DNA of 64,000 nucleotides from CAWDMC01 sp963803295 (GTDB lineage: Bacteria > Acidobacteriota > Terriglobia > UBA7540), in NCBI GenBank assembly GCA_963803295.1, contig CAWDMC010000003.1, positions 124,001 through 188,000 of the forward strand, read 5' to 3'. Made by a program: the position numbers and the translations under genes. Shown piece after piece: positions 34,302 through 43,451 of the stretch (position 1 is the first letter of the stretch; every line of letters starts with the position of its first letter). The notes below the pieces were generated by a model that ran no database searches, had not been told where the DNA came from, and saw only the letters and a list, made by a program, of their open reading frames with translations.

Positions 34302-35831
34302 TTGTTCCAGAAAGTCCTGATCGCGAACCGCGGTGAGATTGCGTTACGGGTAATGCGCACTTGCCGGGAAATGGATATCCGGACGGTAGCGGTCTATTCA
34401 GAGGCCGACCGTCGCTCGCCACACGTTGCTTACGCGAACGAGGCGTACCCAATCGGACCGGCACCGTCCGGCGAGAGTTATCTTCGCATTGATCGAGTCC
34501 TCGACGTGGCACGCCGCAGCGGGGCCGATGCTATCCACCCAGGGTACGGGTTTCTCTCTGAAAATGCCGAGTTCGCCCGCGCCTGTGAAGCGGCCGGGAT
34601 CGTTTTTGTGGGACCTCCTGTATCCGCCATTGAACTGATGGGATCAAAAGTCGACGCGCGCCAGGAGGCGATCCGGGCCGGACTGCCGGTGCTGCCGGGC
34701 ACTCCCGGACACATCGACGATTTCCCAGAGGCAGTGCGGGTTGCAGACGAAATCGGTTACCCGGTAATGGTCAAAGCATCGGCTGGCGGTGGTGGGAAGG
34801 GCCTACGTCTGGTTCGGACGGTCGAGGAGTTGGAAGCGGCCTGGCGAATGACACGTTCCGAGGCGATGAACGCCTTTGGGGACGCTGCCATTTACCTGGA
34901 GAAGTATATCGAGCGGCCGCGTCACGTGGAGATCCAAGTGCTAGGGGATCACCACGGTCACCTGATTCATCTCGCCGAACGCGAGTGCTCCCTGCAGCGG
35001 CGGCATCAAAAGGTACTGGAAGAATGCCCGTCACCGATTGTGGATTCCGATCTGCGCCAGCGCATGGGTGCGACCGCTGTAGAGATTGCGCGCCTGGCTG
35101 GTTACGCGAACGCGGGCACAGTGGAATTTCTGGTGGATGGGGAGCGCAAGTTCTACTTCCTCGAAATGAACACGCGCTTGCAGGTGGAGCACGCCGTCAC
35201 GGAGTGCGTGGTAGGACTTGACCTTGTGCGCGAACAGTTGCGCATCGCGGCGGGCGAACCGCTTGGCTATGGGCAGGGTGACATCCAGCTGCGCGGCTCT
35301 GCCATCGAATGCCGTTTGTACGCCGAAGATCCGGACCTTGGCTTCTTTCCCTCGCCTGGACGGATCACCCGGATGCGGTCGCCGTCGGGTCCGGGAGTCC
35401 GTGAGGATAGCGGCGTCTCGGAGGGGTTAGTGGTGCCGATCGAGTACGATCCGATGCTTGGCAAACTCATCGTCTGGGCGCCGAATCGGGCTGAGGCCAT
35501 CGCCCGAACGAGGCGAGCCCTTGACGAATACGACTTTGCCGGCATCAAAACCAACATTCCCCTGTTCCGCCGGATTCTGAACCACCCGGACTTTGTGGCC
35601 GGCCGGCTTGATACTGGATTCCTCGCGCGTCTGCTCGACTTGGAGCGGCCGGCTTCCGCTCCTTCAGGCGATACCGGCGAAAAGGTCGCCGCCATTCTGG
35701 CTGCTGCGATCGATGCCAGCCGAAATGGGAACGGATCGGGGAAGCCGGGCAAATCGGCGGAAGCGGCTGAGGTCACTAGCAACTGGAAGCGATCCGGCCG
35801 TGAGGCATTGCTCAATCGTTGGCCAAGATGA
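34302..35831 (+). CDS. accC: Biotin carboxylase subunit of an acyl-CoA carboxylase
   Basis: A 509-residue ATP-grasp enzyme that carboxylates biotin on its carrier protein with ATP and bicarbonate. Motifs: FQKVLIANRGEIALRVMRTC at the N-terminus, the glycine loop MVKASAGGGGKGLRLV, ECSLQRRHQKV, and FLEMNTRLQVEHAVTE with the catalytic Arg/Glu. It has about 50 extra residues after the usual C-terminal domain. The start is TTG 34302 after GGGAG. Its stop overlaps the start of the biotin carrier gene by four bases (ATGA). The carboxyltransferase subunit is not in the window, so acetyl- versus propionyl-CoA specificity is open. Confidence 0.93.
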   Translation: MFQKVLIANRGEIALRVMRTCREMDIRTVAVYSEADRRSPHVAYANEAYPIGPAPSGESYLRIDRVLDVARRSGADAIHPGYGFLSENAEFARACEAAGIVFVGPPVSAIELMGSKVDARQEAIRAGLPVLPGTPGHIDDFPEAVRVADEIGYPVMVKASAGGGGKGLRLVRTVEELEAAWRMTRSEAMNAFGDAAIYLEKYIERPRHVEIQVLGDHHGHLIHLAERECSLQRRHQKVLEECPSPIVDSDLRQRMGATAVEIARLAGYANAGTVEFLVDGERKFYFLEMNTRLQVEHAVTECVVGLDLVREQLRIAAGEPLGYGQGDIQLRGSAIECRLYAEDPDLGFFPSPGRITRMRSPSGPGVREDSGVSEGLVVPIEYDPMLGKLIVWAPNRAEAIARTRRALDEYDFAGIKTNIPLFRRILNHPDFVAGRLDTGFLARLLDLERPASAPSGDTGEKVAAILAAAIDASRNGNGSGKPGKSAEAAEVTSNWKRSGREALLNRWPR

Positions 35832-36415
35832 AACTTGAAATCAGATTTCGGCACGGCTTGAAGGCCGTTGACCATCGGCTGGAACTACAATCGACCACGA
35901 ACGGTTCAAGGACGAGTGGCAAATTTGACTTCCAGCTGGATGGCGGTGCCGTAGCGCAATCGGCAGATTACGCCGAGATCGCGCCCGACGTTTACTCGAT
36001 CATCGTGGATGGCCTATCGTACCAGGTGCATCTGGAACGTCAGGAACCGAGTTCGGGCCGGGCGCAATCTCCCGTGGCGGTGCGAATTGGTGAACGTAAG
36101 TACCAGGTTGAGGTCATCGATCCCCGAAAGCGGCGTAGAGCGGAAACCGAGAGCAACCAGGAAGGCCTGCGGGAGATCCGGGCGCCGATGCCGGGGCGCA
36201 TCGTGAAGATCTTGGTGGAAGAGGATCAGGAAGTAGCCGCCGGCGAGGGCCTGCTGATTATCGAGGCGATGAAGATGCAGAACGAGATCCGCTCACCAGG
36301 CGCGGGTCGCGTAGGTAGACTCTACGTGGATGAGGGGTGCGGCGTGGAGACCGGCGAGCGTCTCGTACGTCTCGTGGGACCCTCATCGCCGCGGTTCAGG
36401 ACGGCAGGATCCTAA
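35828..36415 (+). CDS. Biotin carboxyl carrier protein
   Basis: A 195-residue protein from ATG 35828, overlapping accC by four bases. An N-terminal domain of about 100 residues (SIIVDGLSYQVHLERQ) is followed by a basic linker and a biotinyl domain: REIRAPMPGRIVKILVEEDQ, then IIEAMKMQNEIRSP with the biotinylated lysine K149, and VGRLYVDEGCGVETGERLV. The layout resembles the carrier part of propionyl- or methylcrotonyl-CoA carboxylases more than short AccB. It carries carboxybiotin from AccC to the missing carboxyltransferase. Confidence 0.9.
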   Translation: MKLEIRFRHGLKAVDHRLELQSTTNGSRTSGKFDFQLDGGAVAQSADYAEIAPDVYSIIVDGLSYQVHLERQEPSSGRAQSPVAVRIGERKYQVEVIDPRKRRRAETESNQEGLREIRAPMPGRIVKILVEEDQEVAAGEGLLIIEAMKMQNEIRSPGAGRVGRLYVDEGCGVETGERLVRLVGPSSPRFRTAGS

Positions 36416-36811
36416 TTTGCTGGGTTGGCCCGCCACCACGTGGCACCCGCTATAGGGCAGCTTCTGGTTGCCGAGAACGGATCTCCGCTGCTATCCCATT
36501 CCAGCGAATAATAACCGCAATAAACCTGCCGATTTCGCGGATCGCAACGGTCCGGCCGACGTCCACAGTGACGATTATGTCGGCTCCGTTTCCTTGAGTG
36601 CCGACGAGCCGGTTTTCCGCAGGGCTACGGCGACCCTCAGGCCCGCATTTTACCCAGCAAAGCCTTGACATGAGGTCACGACTCCATTAGCTTAGACCGT
36701 CTGCCGTGCAAGCGCGTGCTCGAACAGAGCGACACGCAGCCGGCGGCGCAGATTGCCGGTGTAGATGAAGGCGATGCTGGTAAAATCGCCCTGTTTAGAA
36801 TCGAGAGTGTC
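36416..36811 (+). other. Leader region of the arabinose operon
   Basis: A 396-bp spacer with no gene I can support. It contains a sigma-70-like promoter (36665-36693) and a short inverted repeat GGCGAT/ATCGCC (36770-36790) in the predicted leader, about 20 bp before the ribulokinase ATG, where it could affect ribosome access. Confidence 0.5.
36665..36693 (+). promoter_or_regulatory. Sigma-70-type promoter of the arabinose operon
   Basis: TTGACA (36665-36670), a 17-bp spacer and TAGCTT (36688-36693): perfect -35, 4/6 at -10. It lies 118 bp before ATG 36812. Confidence 0.6.
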
Positions 36812-38517
36812 ATGGCCAAGGACCGGTTTGCCCTGGGAATCGACTATGGAACTGAATCCGGACGCGCGGTGGTTATACGGGTGCGCGACGGTGAGGAGAT
36901 TGCGTCTGCCATCGTACGTTATCCCGACGGTGTGATTGACACCAGACTGCCCGGCGGACCCAGGCTCGAACAGGACTGGGCGCTGCAAAATCCGCAGGAC
37001 TACCTGCTAGTGTTGGAAAAGGCCGTGCCCAAGGCCTTGAAGGCCGCCGGAGTGCAAGCTGATGACGTGATAGGCATCGGCACTGACTTCACCGCGTCCT
37101 CACCGATGCCTACCAAAGCTGACGGCACGCCCCTTTGCTTTCTGCCGAAGTTTCGCAAACAGCCTCATGCTTGGGTAAAACTGTGGAAACACCACGCCGG
37201 CCAGCCGGAAGCCAATCGCATCAATGCGGTCGGTGGCGAGCGCAATGAGGAGTTCATTCGCATCTACGGCGGCAGATATTCCTCCGAGTGGTTCTTCTCC
37301 AAACTGCTGCAGATCCTCGACGAAGCACCTAAGGTCTACGAGGCGATTGACCGCTTTATCGAGGCGGCCGATTGGATCGTGTGGCAGTTGACGGGCGAGG
37401 AGAAGCGAAACACCTGCACAGCGGGATATAAAGGAATGTGGGTGAAAGGCCAAGGATTTCCATCGAAGGAGTTTTTCAAAACCCTCGATCCTCGTTTCGA
37501 AAATGTTGTGGAAGAGAAGCTCGCTTCGGAGTACTACCCGCTGGGTTCCAAGGCGGGTGGATTGACAGCCGAGTGGGCGCGCAAGACAGGCCTGCGCCAG
37601 GGGACGCCCGTTTCCGTCGGCAACGTCGATGCTCATGTCGCCGTTCCCGCCTGTACGGTCACGGAACCGGGGTCCATGGTCATGATCATGGGCACCTCGA
37701 TCTGCCACATGCTGCTTGGCACCGAACGGCAGATGGTGGAGGGGATGTGCGGTACGGTTGAAGATGGAATCGTACCCGGTCTCTGGGGTTATGAGGCCGG
37801 ACAGTCGGCGGTTGGCGACATTTTCGGCTGGTTCTTTGAAGCGGGCGTGCCCGAGAGCTTTCCCGCGAGGCGCGCAAAGACAAGCTAAGTGCGGTCGAGT
37901 TGCTGGAGAAACGAGCGGCGGGGCTCAAGCCGGGGCAATCCGGACTTCTGGCGCTCGATTGGTGGAACGGCAACCGCTCGATTCTGGTGGATGCAGATCT
38001 CACCGGGTTGCTCATGGGCATGACCTTGCGCACCCAACCGGAGGAGATCTACCGGGCCCTGATCGAGGCGACGGCGTTCGGTACAAGGCAAATCATCGAA
38101 GCGTTCGAGTCGAAAGGTATCCCGGTGAAGAACCTGTATGCCTGCGGCGGGCTGCCCGAACGCAATAAGCTGCTGATGCAGATCTACGCGGACGTGACCG
38201 GACGCGAGATCAGGATTTCGAGCCGGCCGCTGACGTGCCCCGCCCTGGGCGCGGCCATGCACGGTGCGGTAGCAGCTGGCAAAGCCGCGGGCGGGTACGA
38301 CACGATCGTCGAGGCTGCCGCCAGCATGGCGCACCTACAAAAGACGGCGTACAAACCGCGGCCGGCCGCCCACGTCGTGTATAACGCCTTGTTCAGGGAA
38401 TATCAGATTCTGCACGACTATTTCGGTCGAGGCGCCAACGACGTAATGAAGAGACTGAAAGAGATAAAGCGCGGCGCGTCGATAGAAGATCATCGTGGTC
38501 GGTCGACGGGTGCATAG
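36812..38517 (+). pseudogene. araB: Ribulokinase, one-base frameshift
   Basis: The first frame (36812-37888) carries RFALGIDYGTESGRAVVIRV, IGIGTDFTASSPMPTKADGT and ADWIVWQLTGEEKRNTCTAG; the second (to 38517) carries LALDWWNGNRSILVDADLTG, TAFGTRQIIEAFESKGIPVK and YACGGLPERNKLLMQI. Together they give a normal FGGY-type ribulokinase of about 568 residues, which phosphorylates L-ribulose at O5. The break is at 37862-37866 in a CCC run where one C is missing; restoring it reads SFPREARKDKLSAVELLEKR. Both halves are well conserved, so a homopolymer error is more likely than true loss. First gene of the operon with araD and the symporters. Confidence 0.88.
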
Positions 38518-38562
38518 CCGGTATGCGCGAGCGCCGGCCCGAGCGCCCGGCCTACGAGGCTT

Positions 38563-39261
38563 ATGCCAACACTTGATGAACTTCGACACGAGATTTGGGA
38601 AGCGAACCTCGGCATTTACCGGGCCGGCCTTGTCACCATGCACAGCGGCAACGCCAGTGGCATCGATCACGAGCGCGGCCTAGTGATCATCAAGCCGAGC
38701 GGCATGAATTACGAGACGATGCGCCCGAAGGACATGGTCGTCACCGATCTCGAGGGCAATACGGTAAAAGGGAAATGGAAGCCCTCAGTTGATCTACCGC
38801 ATCATTTATATCTGTACAAGCATCGGCCGGACGTTGGCGGAATTATTCACACGCATTCGAATTACGCCACCAGCTTCGCCCTACTCGGCCAGTCGATCCC
38901 CGTGTATCTCACGGCCATTGCCGACGAGTTCGGCTCTGAGATCCCCTGCGTGCCCTACACGGACAATCAGGGCGACCACATTGGTGAAGCGATCCTTAAG
39001 CACATCGGAAAATCACCCGCTGTTATGTTGGCACACCATGGCACGTTTGCGCTCGGAGCGACACCAAAAGCCGCATTGAAGGCGGCCGTCATGCTCGAAG
39101 ACGTCGCTAAGACGTGCCATCTGGCGCTCCTGCTAGGTAAGCCCCAGCCACTTCCGCCTAAGGAAGTTCAAAAATGGTATGACCGCTATCACACCACCTA
39201 CGGCCAAGCCGGAGCGAAGTCAAGAGTCCAGGAGAAGAAGGCCAAGAGGGGACGCCGATGA
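38563..39261 (+). CDS. araD: L-ribulose-5-phosphate 4-epimerase
   Basis: A 232-residue class II aldolase-fold enzyme converting L-ribulose 5-phosphate to D-xylulose 5-phosphate. Motifs: TMHSGNASGID, IIKPSGMNYE, VDLPHHLYLYK, IIHTHSNYATSFA with metal ligands H96 and H98, and MLAHHGTFALG with the third histidine. It follows ribulokinase by 45 bp and overlaps the symporter start by four bases (ATGA), confirming the operon. Confidence 0.93.
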   Translation: MPTLDELRHEIWEANLGIYRAGLVTMHSGNASGIDHERGLVIIKPSGMNYETMRPKDMVVTDLEGNTVKGKWKPSVDLPHHLYLYKHRPDVGGIIHTHSNYATSFALLGQSIPVYLTAIADEFGSEIPCVPYTDNQGDHIGEAILKHIGKSPAVMLAHHGTFALGATPKAALKAAVMLEDVAKTCHLALLLGKPQPLPPKEVQKWYDRYHTTYGQAGAKSRVQEKKAKRGRR

Positions 39262-40964
39262 CCACCTCACTGGCACTACTATGGTTTGCCTCGGACAAGA
39301 TCATCATCCTGCGTGGAGTGGACTACGTCATTATCGCGCTTTATTTCGCGATGGTGCTGGGAATTGGTTTTTATCTGAAGAAGTACACCCACAGCGGCGA
39401 GGACTTCTTCCTGGCAGGACGCAAGATGACAGCCTGGGTGGCAGGACTGGCCTTCCTTTCCGCCAATCTTGGCGCCCTCGAGCTGATGGGATGGGCGGCG
39501 TCAGCCTACCAATATGGCATCCTCGCTACGCACTGGTATTGGATCGGCGCCATTCCTGCCATGGTGTTTCTGGGCATCGTGATGATGCCGTTTTATTACA
39601 TTTCGAAGACACACTCGGTTCCCGGCTACTTGCAGCTTCGTTACGGCGAGCCAGCGCGTTTTTTGGCCGCCTTCTGTTTTGCGGTGATGACGCTCTTGAT
39701 GTCGGGCATCGATATGTTCGCTACGGCCCTGGTGTTGAAGGTCGTGGTGGGCTGGGATATTAATTTCAGCATTTTTGTCTCTGCCATTACGGTCGGCATT
39801 TATGTGTCCCTGGGAGGCTTGTTCTCTGCCATTTTCAATGAAGTGCTGCAGTTCTTCCTGATCTGGCTGGGAGCCCTGCTGATTCCGATTCTCGGACTGG
39901 TGGAGGTCGGGGGCTGGTCGGGATTGGTGGCCCGGATTCACCAGAACTTCCCGGGAGGCGACTACACCCACTTGTGGGCCGGGCTGGGGCATTACAGCGG
40001 CAATCCCATGGGCATTCACTGGACCGGGATCGTATTCGGCCTGGGCTTCGTGATTTCTTTTGGCTACTGGAACACGGATTTCCTGGTGGTGCAACGTGTA
40101 ATCTCGGCTGAGAACATTCGCGCGGCGAAACTGGCTCCTATCATCGGTTCATTCTTCAAGATGGCGGTGCCTTTCATCGTAATCCTGCCCGGACTATTGG
40201 GACTCGCGGTCCTGCCGCGTCTCGTGCCTCAGAGTGCGGTGGTAGCGGGACAGCATGGTTATAACGAAGTGCTGCCGCTGATGCTGGCGCGGTACTGCGG
40301 TCCGGGCCTGTTGGGACTTGGTATCACAGCTCTGATCGCTGGATTCATGTCGGGTATGGCAGGGAACGTCAGCGCCTTCGCGACGGTATGGACCTATGAT
40401 CTCTACCGCCCGTTCATCCGTAAGAACGCCCGCGACGAACATTACGTTGCGATGGGGCGGTGGTGCATTATTTTGGGCGTCCTGGTGAGCATCGGCACCG
40501 CGTATTTCGTCATGCAGTTCAAGAGCATTATGGACTACGTGCAAGCGCTCTTCAGCTTCTTCGTGGCGCCACTGTTCGGCACGGTTGTGCTGGGCATGCT
40601 TTGGAAACGTACCACGGCCCAAGGCGGATTCTGGGGCCTCTTGGCGGGCACCGTCTCATCGATCACAATGTACGTGCTGGTGAAGCTGAACCACGACACG
40701 CTTCGTTATATTGCACTCTCGCCTGACGCCAAGGATATGGCCGAGAACATGTACCGTGCGCTTTGGTCCTGGCTGATCTGCGTGACAGTCACGGTACTGG
40801 TGAGTTTCCTGACAAAACCGAAGCCCGAATCGGAATTGGTGGGACTGGTTTACGGCGCTACGGAGCTGCCTAGCGAAGGCCATTTGCCTCTCTACAAGCG
40901 CCCGATCTTCTGGGGCGGGGTGGCCTTGGTGATCTTCCTGGTGTTGCAGTGGATCTTCTGGTAA
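39258..40964 (+). CDS. Sodium/solute symporter (SSS/SLC5 family), copy 1
   Basis: A 568-residue inner-membrane protein with about 14 helices. The first helix region reads VDYVIIALYFAMVLGIGFYL, followed by GEDFFLAGRKMTAWVAGLAF, the family signature, and GALELMGWAASAYQYG. Members carry sugars, amino acids or carboxylates with Na+. Its place in the arabinose operon, coupled to araD, makes L-arabinose or an arabinoside the likely substrate. The C-terminal part after helix 12 (LPLYKRPIFWGGVALVIFLV) forms a last helix. Confidence 0.9.
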   Translation: MTTSLALLWFASDKIIILRGVDYVIIALYFAMVLGIGFYLKKYTHSGEDFFLAGRKMTAWVAGLAFLSANLGALELMGWAASAYQYGILATHWYWIGAIPAMVFLGIVMMPFYYISKTHSVPGYLQLRYGEPARFLAAFCFAVMTLLMSGIDMFATALVLKVVVGWDINFSIFVSAITVGIYVSLGGLFSAIFNEVLQFFLIWLGALLIPILGLVEVGGWSGLVARIHQNFPGGDYTHLWAGLGHYSGNPMGIHWTGIVFGLGFVISFGYWNTDFLVVQRVISAENIRAAKLAPIIGSFFKMAVPFIVILPGLLGLAVLPRLVPQSAVVAGQHGYNEVLPLMLARYCGPGLLGLGITALIAGFMSGMAGNVSAFATVWTYDLYRPFIRKNARDEHYVAMGRWCIILGVLVSIGTAYFVMQFKSIMDYVQALFSFFVAPLFGTVVLGMLWKRTTAQGGFWGLLAGTVSSITMYVLVKLNHDTLRYIALSPDAKDMAENMYRALWSWLICVTVTVLVSFLTKPKPESELVGLVYGATELPSEGHLPLYKRPIFWGGVALVIFLVLQWIFW

Positions 40965-40997
40965 CGCTCAGGATCGTCTATAGGAACGGAGGGTCTG

Positions 40998-41285
40998 ATG
41001 GATACTCAACCCAAAAGCGGCGGTACCCGTATTGGACCGGCCAGAAGTACGGCCGCCGGAACGGGCGAGCCTGAGCCTCACAAGCCTCGCATGCTGCCGG
41101 TGTGGTTCTTCATCGGTGTGCTGCTTCTGATCTATGGAGTGCTGATCCTCATCCAGGGCATTGTCGAGTTCTCTCACCCGCCCGACACGGTGCTTTCCAA
41201 TCTCCACCCGGCTCTGTGGTGGGGCGTACTCTTGCTGGCCATTGGCGCCATTTTCACCTTGAAGCACCGGCCGGGGAAGACCTAG
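40998..41285 (+). CDS. Small two-helix membrane protein
   Basis: A 95-residue protein with a polar, Gly/Pro-rich N-terminus (about 30 residues) and two helices (MLPVWFFIGVLLLIYGVLIL and HPALWWGVLLLAIGAIFTL) with a short FSHPPDTVLS loop, ending in basic residues. ATG 40998 follows ACGGAGGG. It sits between the two symporter genes on the same strand, so it could be a small accessory subunit of one of them. No family is recognised. Confidence 0.65.
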   Translation: MDTQPKSGGTRIGPARSTAAGTGEPEPHKPRMLPVWFFIGVLLLIYGVLILIQGIVEFSHPPDTVLSNLHPALWWGVLLLAIGAIFTLKHRPGKT

Positions 41286-41334
41286 AGCGGCAAGTCGATT
41301 CTGAGTTTCGGCGTCTTAACCAAGCCACTAATCT

Positions 41335-42999
41335 ATGGTTACCCTTCACGCCGCTGATATCGCCACCATCGCGATCTACTTCGCGATGGTCCTCAGCATC
41401 GGATTTTACCTGAAGCGGCGTGCCCGTAGCGGTCAGGACTTCTTCCTCGCCGGCCGTGAAATGACGGCCTGGGTGGCCGGTCTCAGCTTTGTCTCCGCCA
41501 ATCTGGGTGCCCTTGAGCTGATGGGCTGGGCGGCCTCGGCCTACCAATACGGCATCCTTGCCGCTCACTGGTACTGGCTGGGAGCTATTCCCGCCATGCT
41601 TTTCATGGGCATCGTCATGATGCCCTTCTACTACATCTCCAAAACCCACTCTGTCCCCGGTTATCTGCAACTTCGGTATGGCGAGCCGACACGTCTGGTC
41701 TCGGCGCTCTGCTTCGGCTTCATGACGATCCTGATGTCGGGTGTCGACATGTATGCGATGGCGGTGGTCATGAAAGTGGTGCTGGGGTGGAACATCAATT
41801 TCAGTATCTGGGTATCATCAATCACTGTCGCTATTTACGTGGCGCTGGGAGGGCTGTTCTCGGCCATCTTCAATGAAGTGCTGCAATTTTTTCTGATCTG
41901 GCTGGGGGCGCTGCTGATTCCCATCCTGGGCCTCATTGAGACCGGTGGCTGGACCGGCCTGGTGGCCAGAATCCATGCCAACTTCCCCCAGCAGGACTAC
42001 ACGCACCTGTGGCAACCTGTCGCCCATTTCTCCTCGAATCCCATGGGCGTGCATTGGACCGCACTAGTCTTTAGCTTGGGCACGATTTCCTCCTTTGGCT
42101 ATTGGACCACCGACTTCCTGGTAGTGCAGCGCGTGCTGGCTGCCAAGGACCTCCGCTCCGCCAAGCTGGCGCCCATCATCGGCTCCTATTTCAAAATGGC
42201 TGTGCCCCTTATTGTGATTCTGCCGGGGCTGCTCGGACTCGCCTTGCTGCCGCGCCTGGTCCCGGAAAGCGCGGTCGTGGCTGGCCAGCACAGTTACAAT
42301 GAGGTTCTACCGCTGATGTTGGCGAGGTACTGTGGTCCGGGATTACTGGGTCTCGGGGTAACGGCACTGATTGCGGGATTCATGTCGGGAATGGCTGGGA
42401 ACATCAGTGCTTTCGCGACGGTGTGGACGTACGACATCTACCGGCCGTTCCTCCGCAAGAAAGCCACGGACTCGCACTACGTTGCTATGGGCCGCTGGTG
42501 CACGATCGTCGGCGTGATTGTGAGCATCGGCACCGCCTACTTGGTGCCTCACTTCAAAAGCATCATGGACTATGTCCAGGCGCTCTTCAGTTTCTTTATC
42601 CCTACGCTCTTTGGCGTGGTCTTTCTGGGCATGATGTGGAAGCGCGCCACCGCTGCTGGGGGCTTCTGGGGCTTGGTGAGCGGGACGCTTTCATCAGTCG
42701 CCATGTTCACCGCGGTAAAGATCCATCCTTCTCTGCAGAGTGTGATCGCCCTTTCGCCCTACGCCAAGGACATGGCAGAGAACCTTTATCGGATGCTGTG
42801 GTCGGGACTGGTCTCTATCATCGTGACGGTAGTGGTCAGTTTGTTGACGGCGCCACGGCCAGTAGGGGAATTGAAGGGACTCGTTTACGGCTGCACGGAT
42901 CTGCCGAGTGAAGGACACCTGCCTTTGTGGAAGCGCCCGATTTTCTGGGCCGCGATCTCATTCGCCATCTTCCTCATTCTGCAATGGGTCTTCTGGTAG
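41335..42999 (+). CDS. Sodium/solute symporter (SSS/SLC5 family), copy 2
   Basis: A 554-residue paralogue of the symporter at 39258, very similar across nearly its whole length (SGQDFFLAGREMTAWVAGLS, GALELMGWAASAYQYGILAA, GMAGNISAFATVWTYDIYRP). The N-terminus is shorter by about 14 residues. Start ATG 41335. It probably arose by tandem duplication with the small membrane protein between the copies. The two may differ in substrate or affinity; the sequence does not say which. Confidence 0.9.
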   Translation: MVTLHAADIATIAIYFAMVLSIGFYLKRRARSGQDFFLAGREMTAWVAGLSFVSANLGALELMGWAASAYQYGILAAHWYWLGAIPAMLFMGIVMMPFYYISKTHSVPGYLQLRYGEPTRLVSALCFGFMTILMSGVDMYAMAVVMKVVLGWNINFSIWVSSITVAIYVALGGLFSAIFNEVLQFFLIWLGALLIPILGLIETGGWTGLVARIHANFPQQDYTHLWQPVAHFSSNPMGVHWTALVFSLGTISSFGYWTTDFLVVQRVLAAKDLRSAKLAPIIGSYFKMAVPLIVILPGLLGLALLPRLVPESAVVAGQHSYNEVLPLMLARYCGPGLLGLGVTALIAGFMSGMAGNISAFATVWTYDIYRPFLRKKATDSHYVAMGRWCTIVGVIVSIGTAYLVPHFKSIMDYVQALFSFFIPTLFGVVFLGMMWKRATAAGGFWGLVSGTLSSVAMFTAVKIHPSLQSVIALSPYAKDMAENLYRMLWSGLVSIIVTVVVSLLTAPRPVGELKGLVYGCTDLPSEGHLPLWKRPIFWAAISFAIFLILQWVFW

Positions 43000-43451
43000 C
43001 AAGCTGGACCGCAGAAGTCGTGGCTACTCGATGCGCTGTTAGCGGAGCACAAGGATAAACAAAGACTTTCAGTTCAGTCGCTCCTTGCCTCCCAGTTCGG
43101 CACGGACTTCCTGCACAGTTCCCCCCCATGAGAAAGTTCCTTGCTGAGGATTTTCCACGAGTAATTCCTCATGTACTTACGTATTTGTGGTTCGGATCAC
43201 TTCTGAAATAGCAGGACAATCGGCTCGGTGGCTGCGCCCTCCCCCTTAATTAACAAATGATGGTAATCAATGACGGTTTCTACTGCGCTTTCACGCAATG
43301 CGTATTGAACGCCGAGTGGCCCGACGCGGACCAGCGGAATGCAAAAGAATGTCGAAGAAATATTCTCAGAACGCGAACGCCGTTGTACAATACGTGCGCC
43401 TATAGCAGATCAATGTATCCGTCAATCAGACAAAGGGGGGAGTTCTGTCTT
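43000..43451. other. Spacer before the repeat protein
   Basis: A 452-bp spacer. I see only a run of eight C at about 43123-43130, CATGAG/CTCATG inverted ends at about 43129-43175, and the purine-rich AAAGGGGGGAG before the next gene. An open frame continues upstream to 43257 but has no signal-peptide character there, so I treat it as non-coding. Confidence 0.4.

Noticed and set aside
36450..36671. Short open frames in the leader of the arabinose operon.
   Set aside because: No Shine-Dalgarno, no codon bias and no similarity I recognise.
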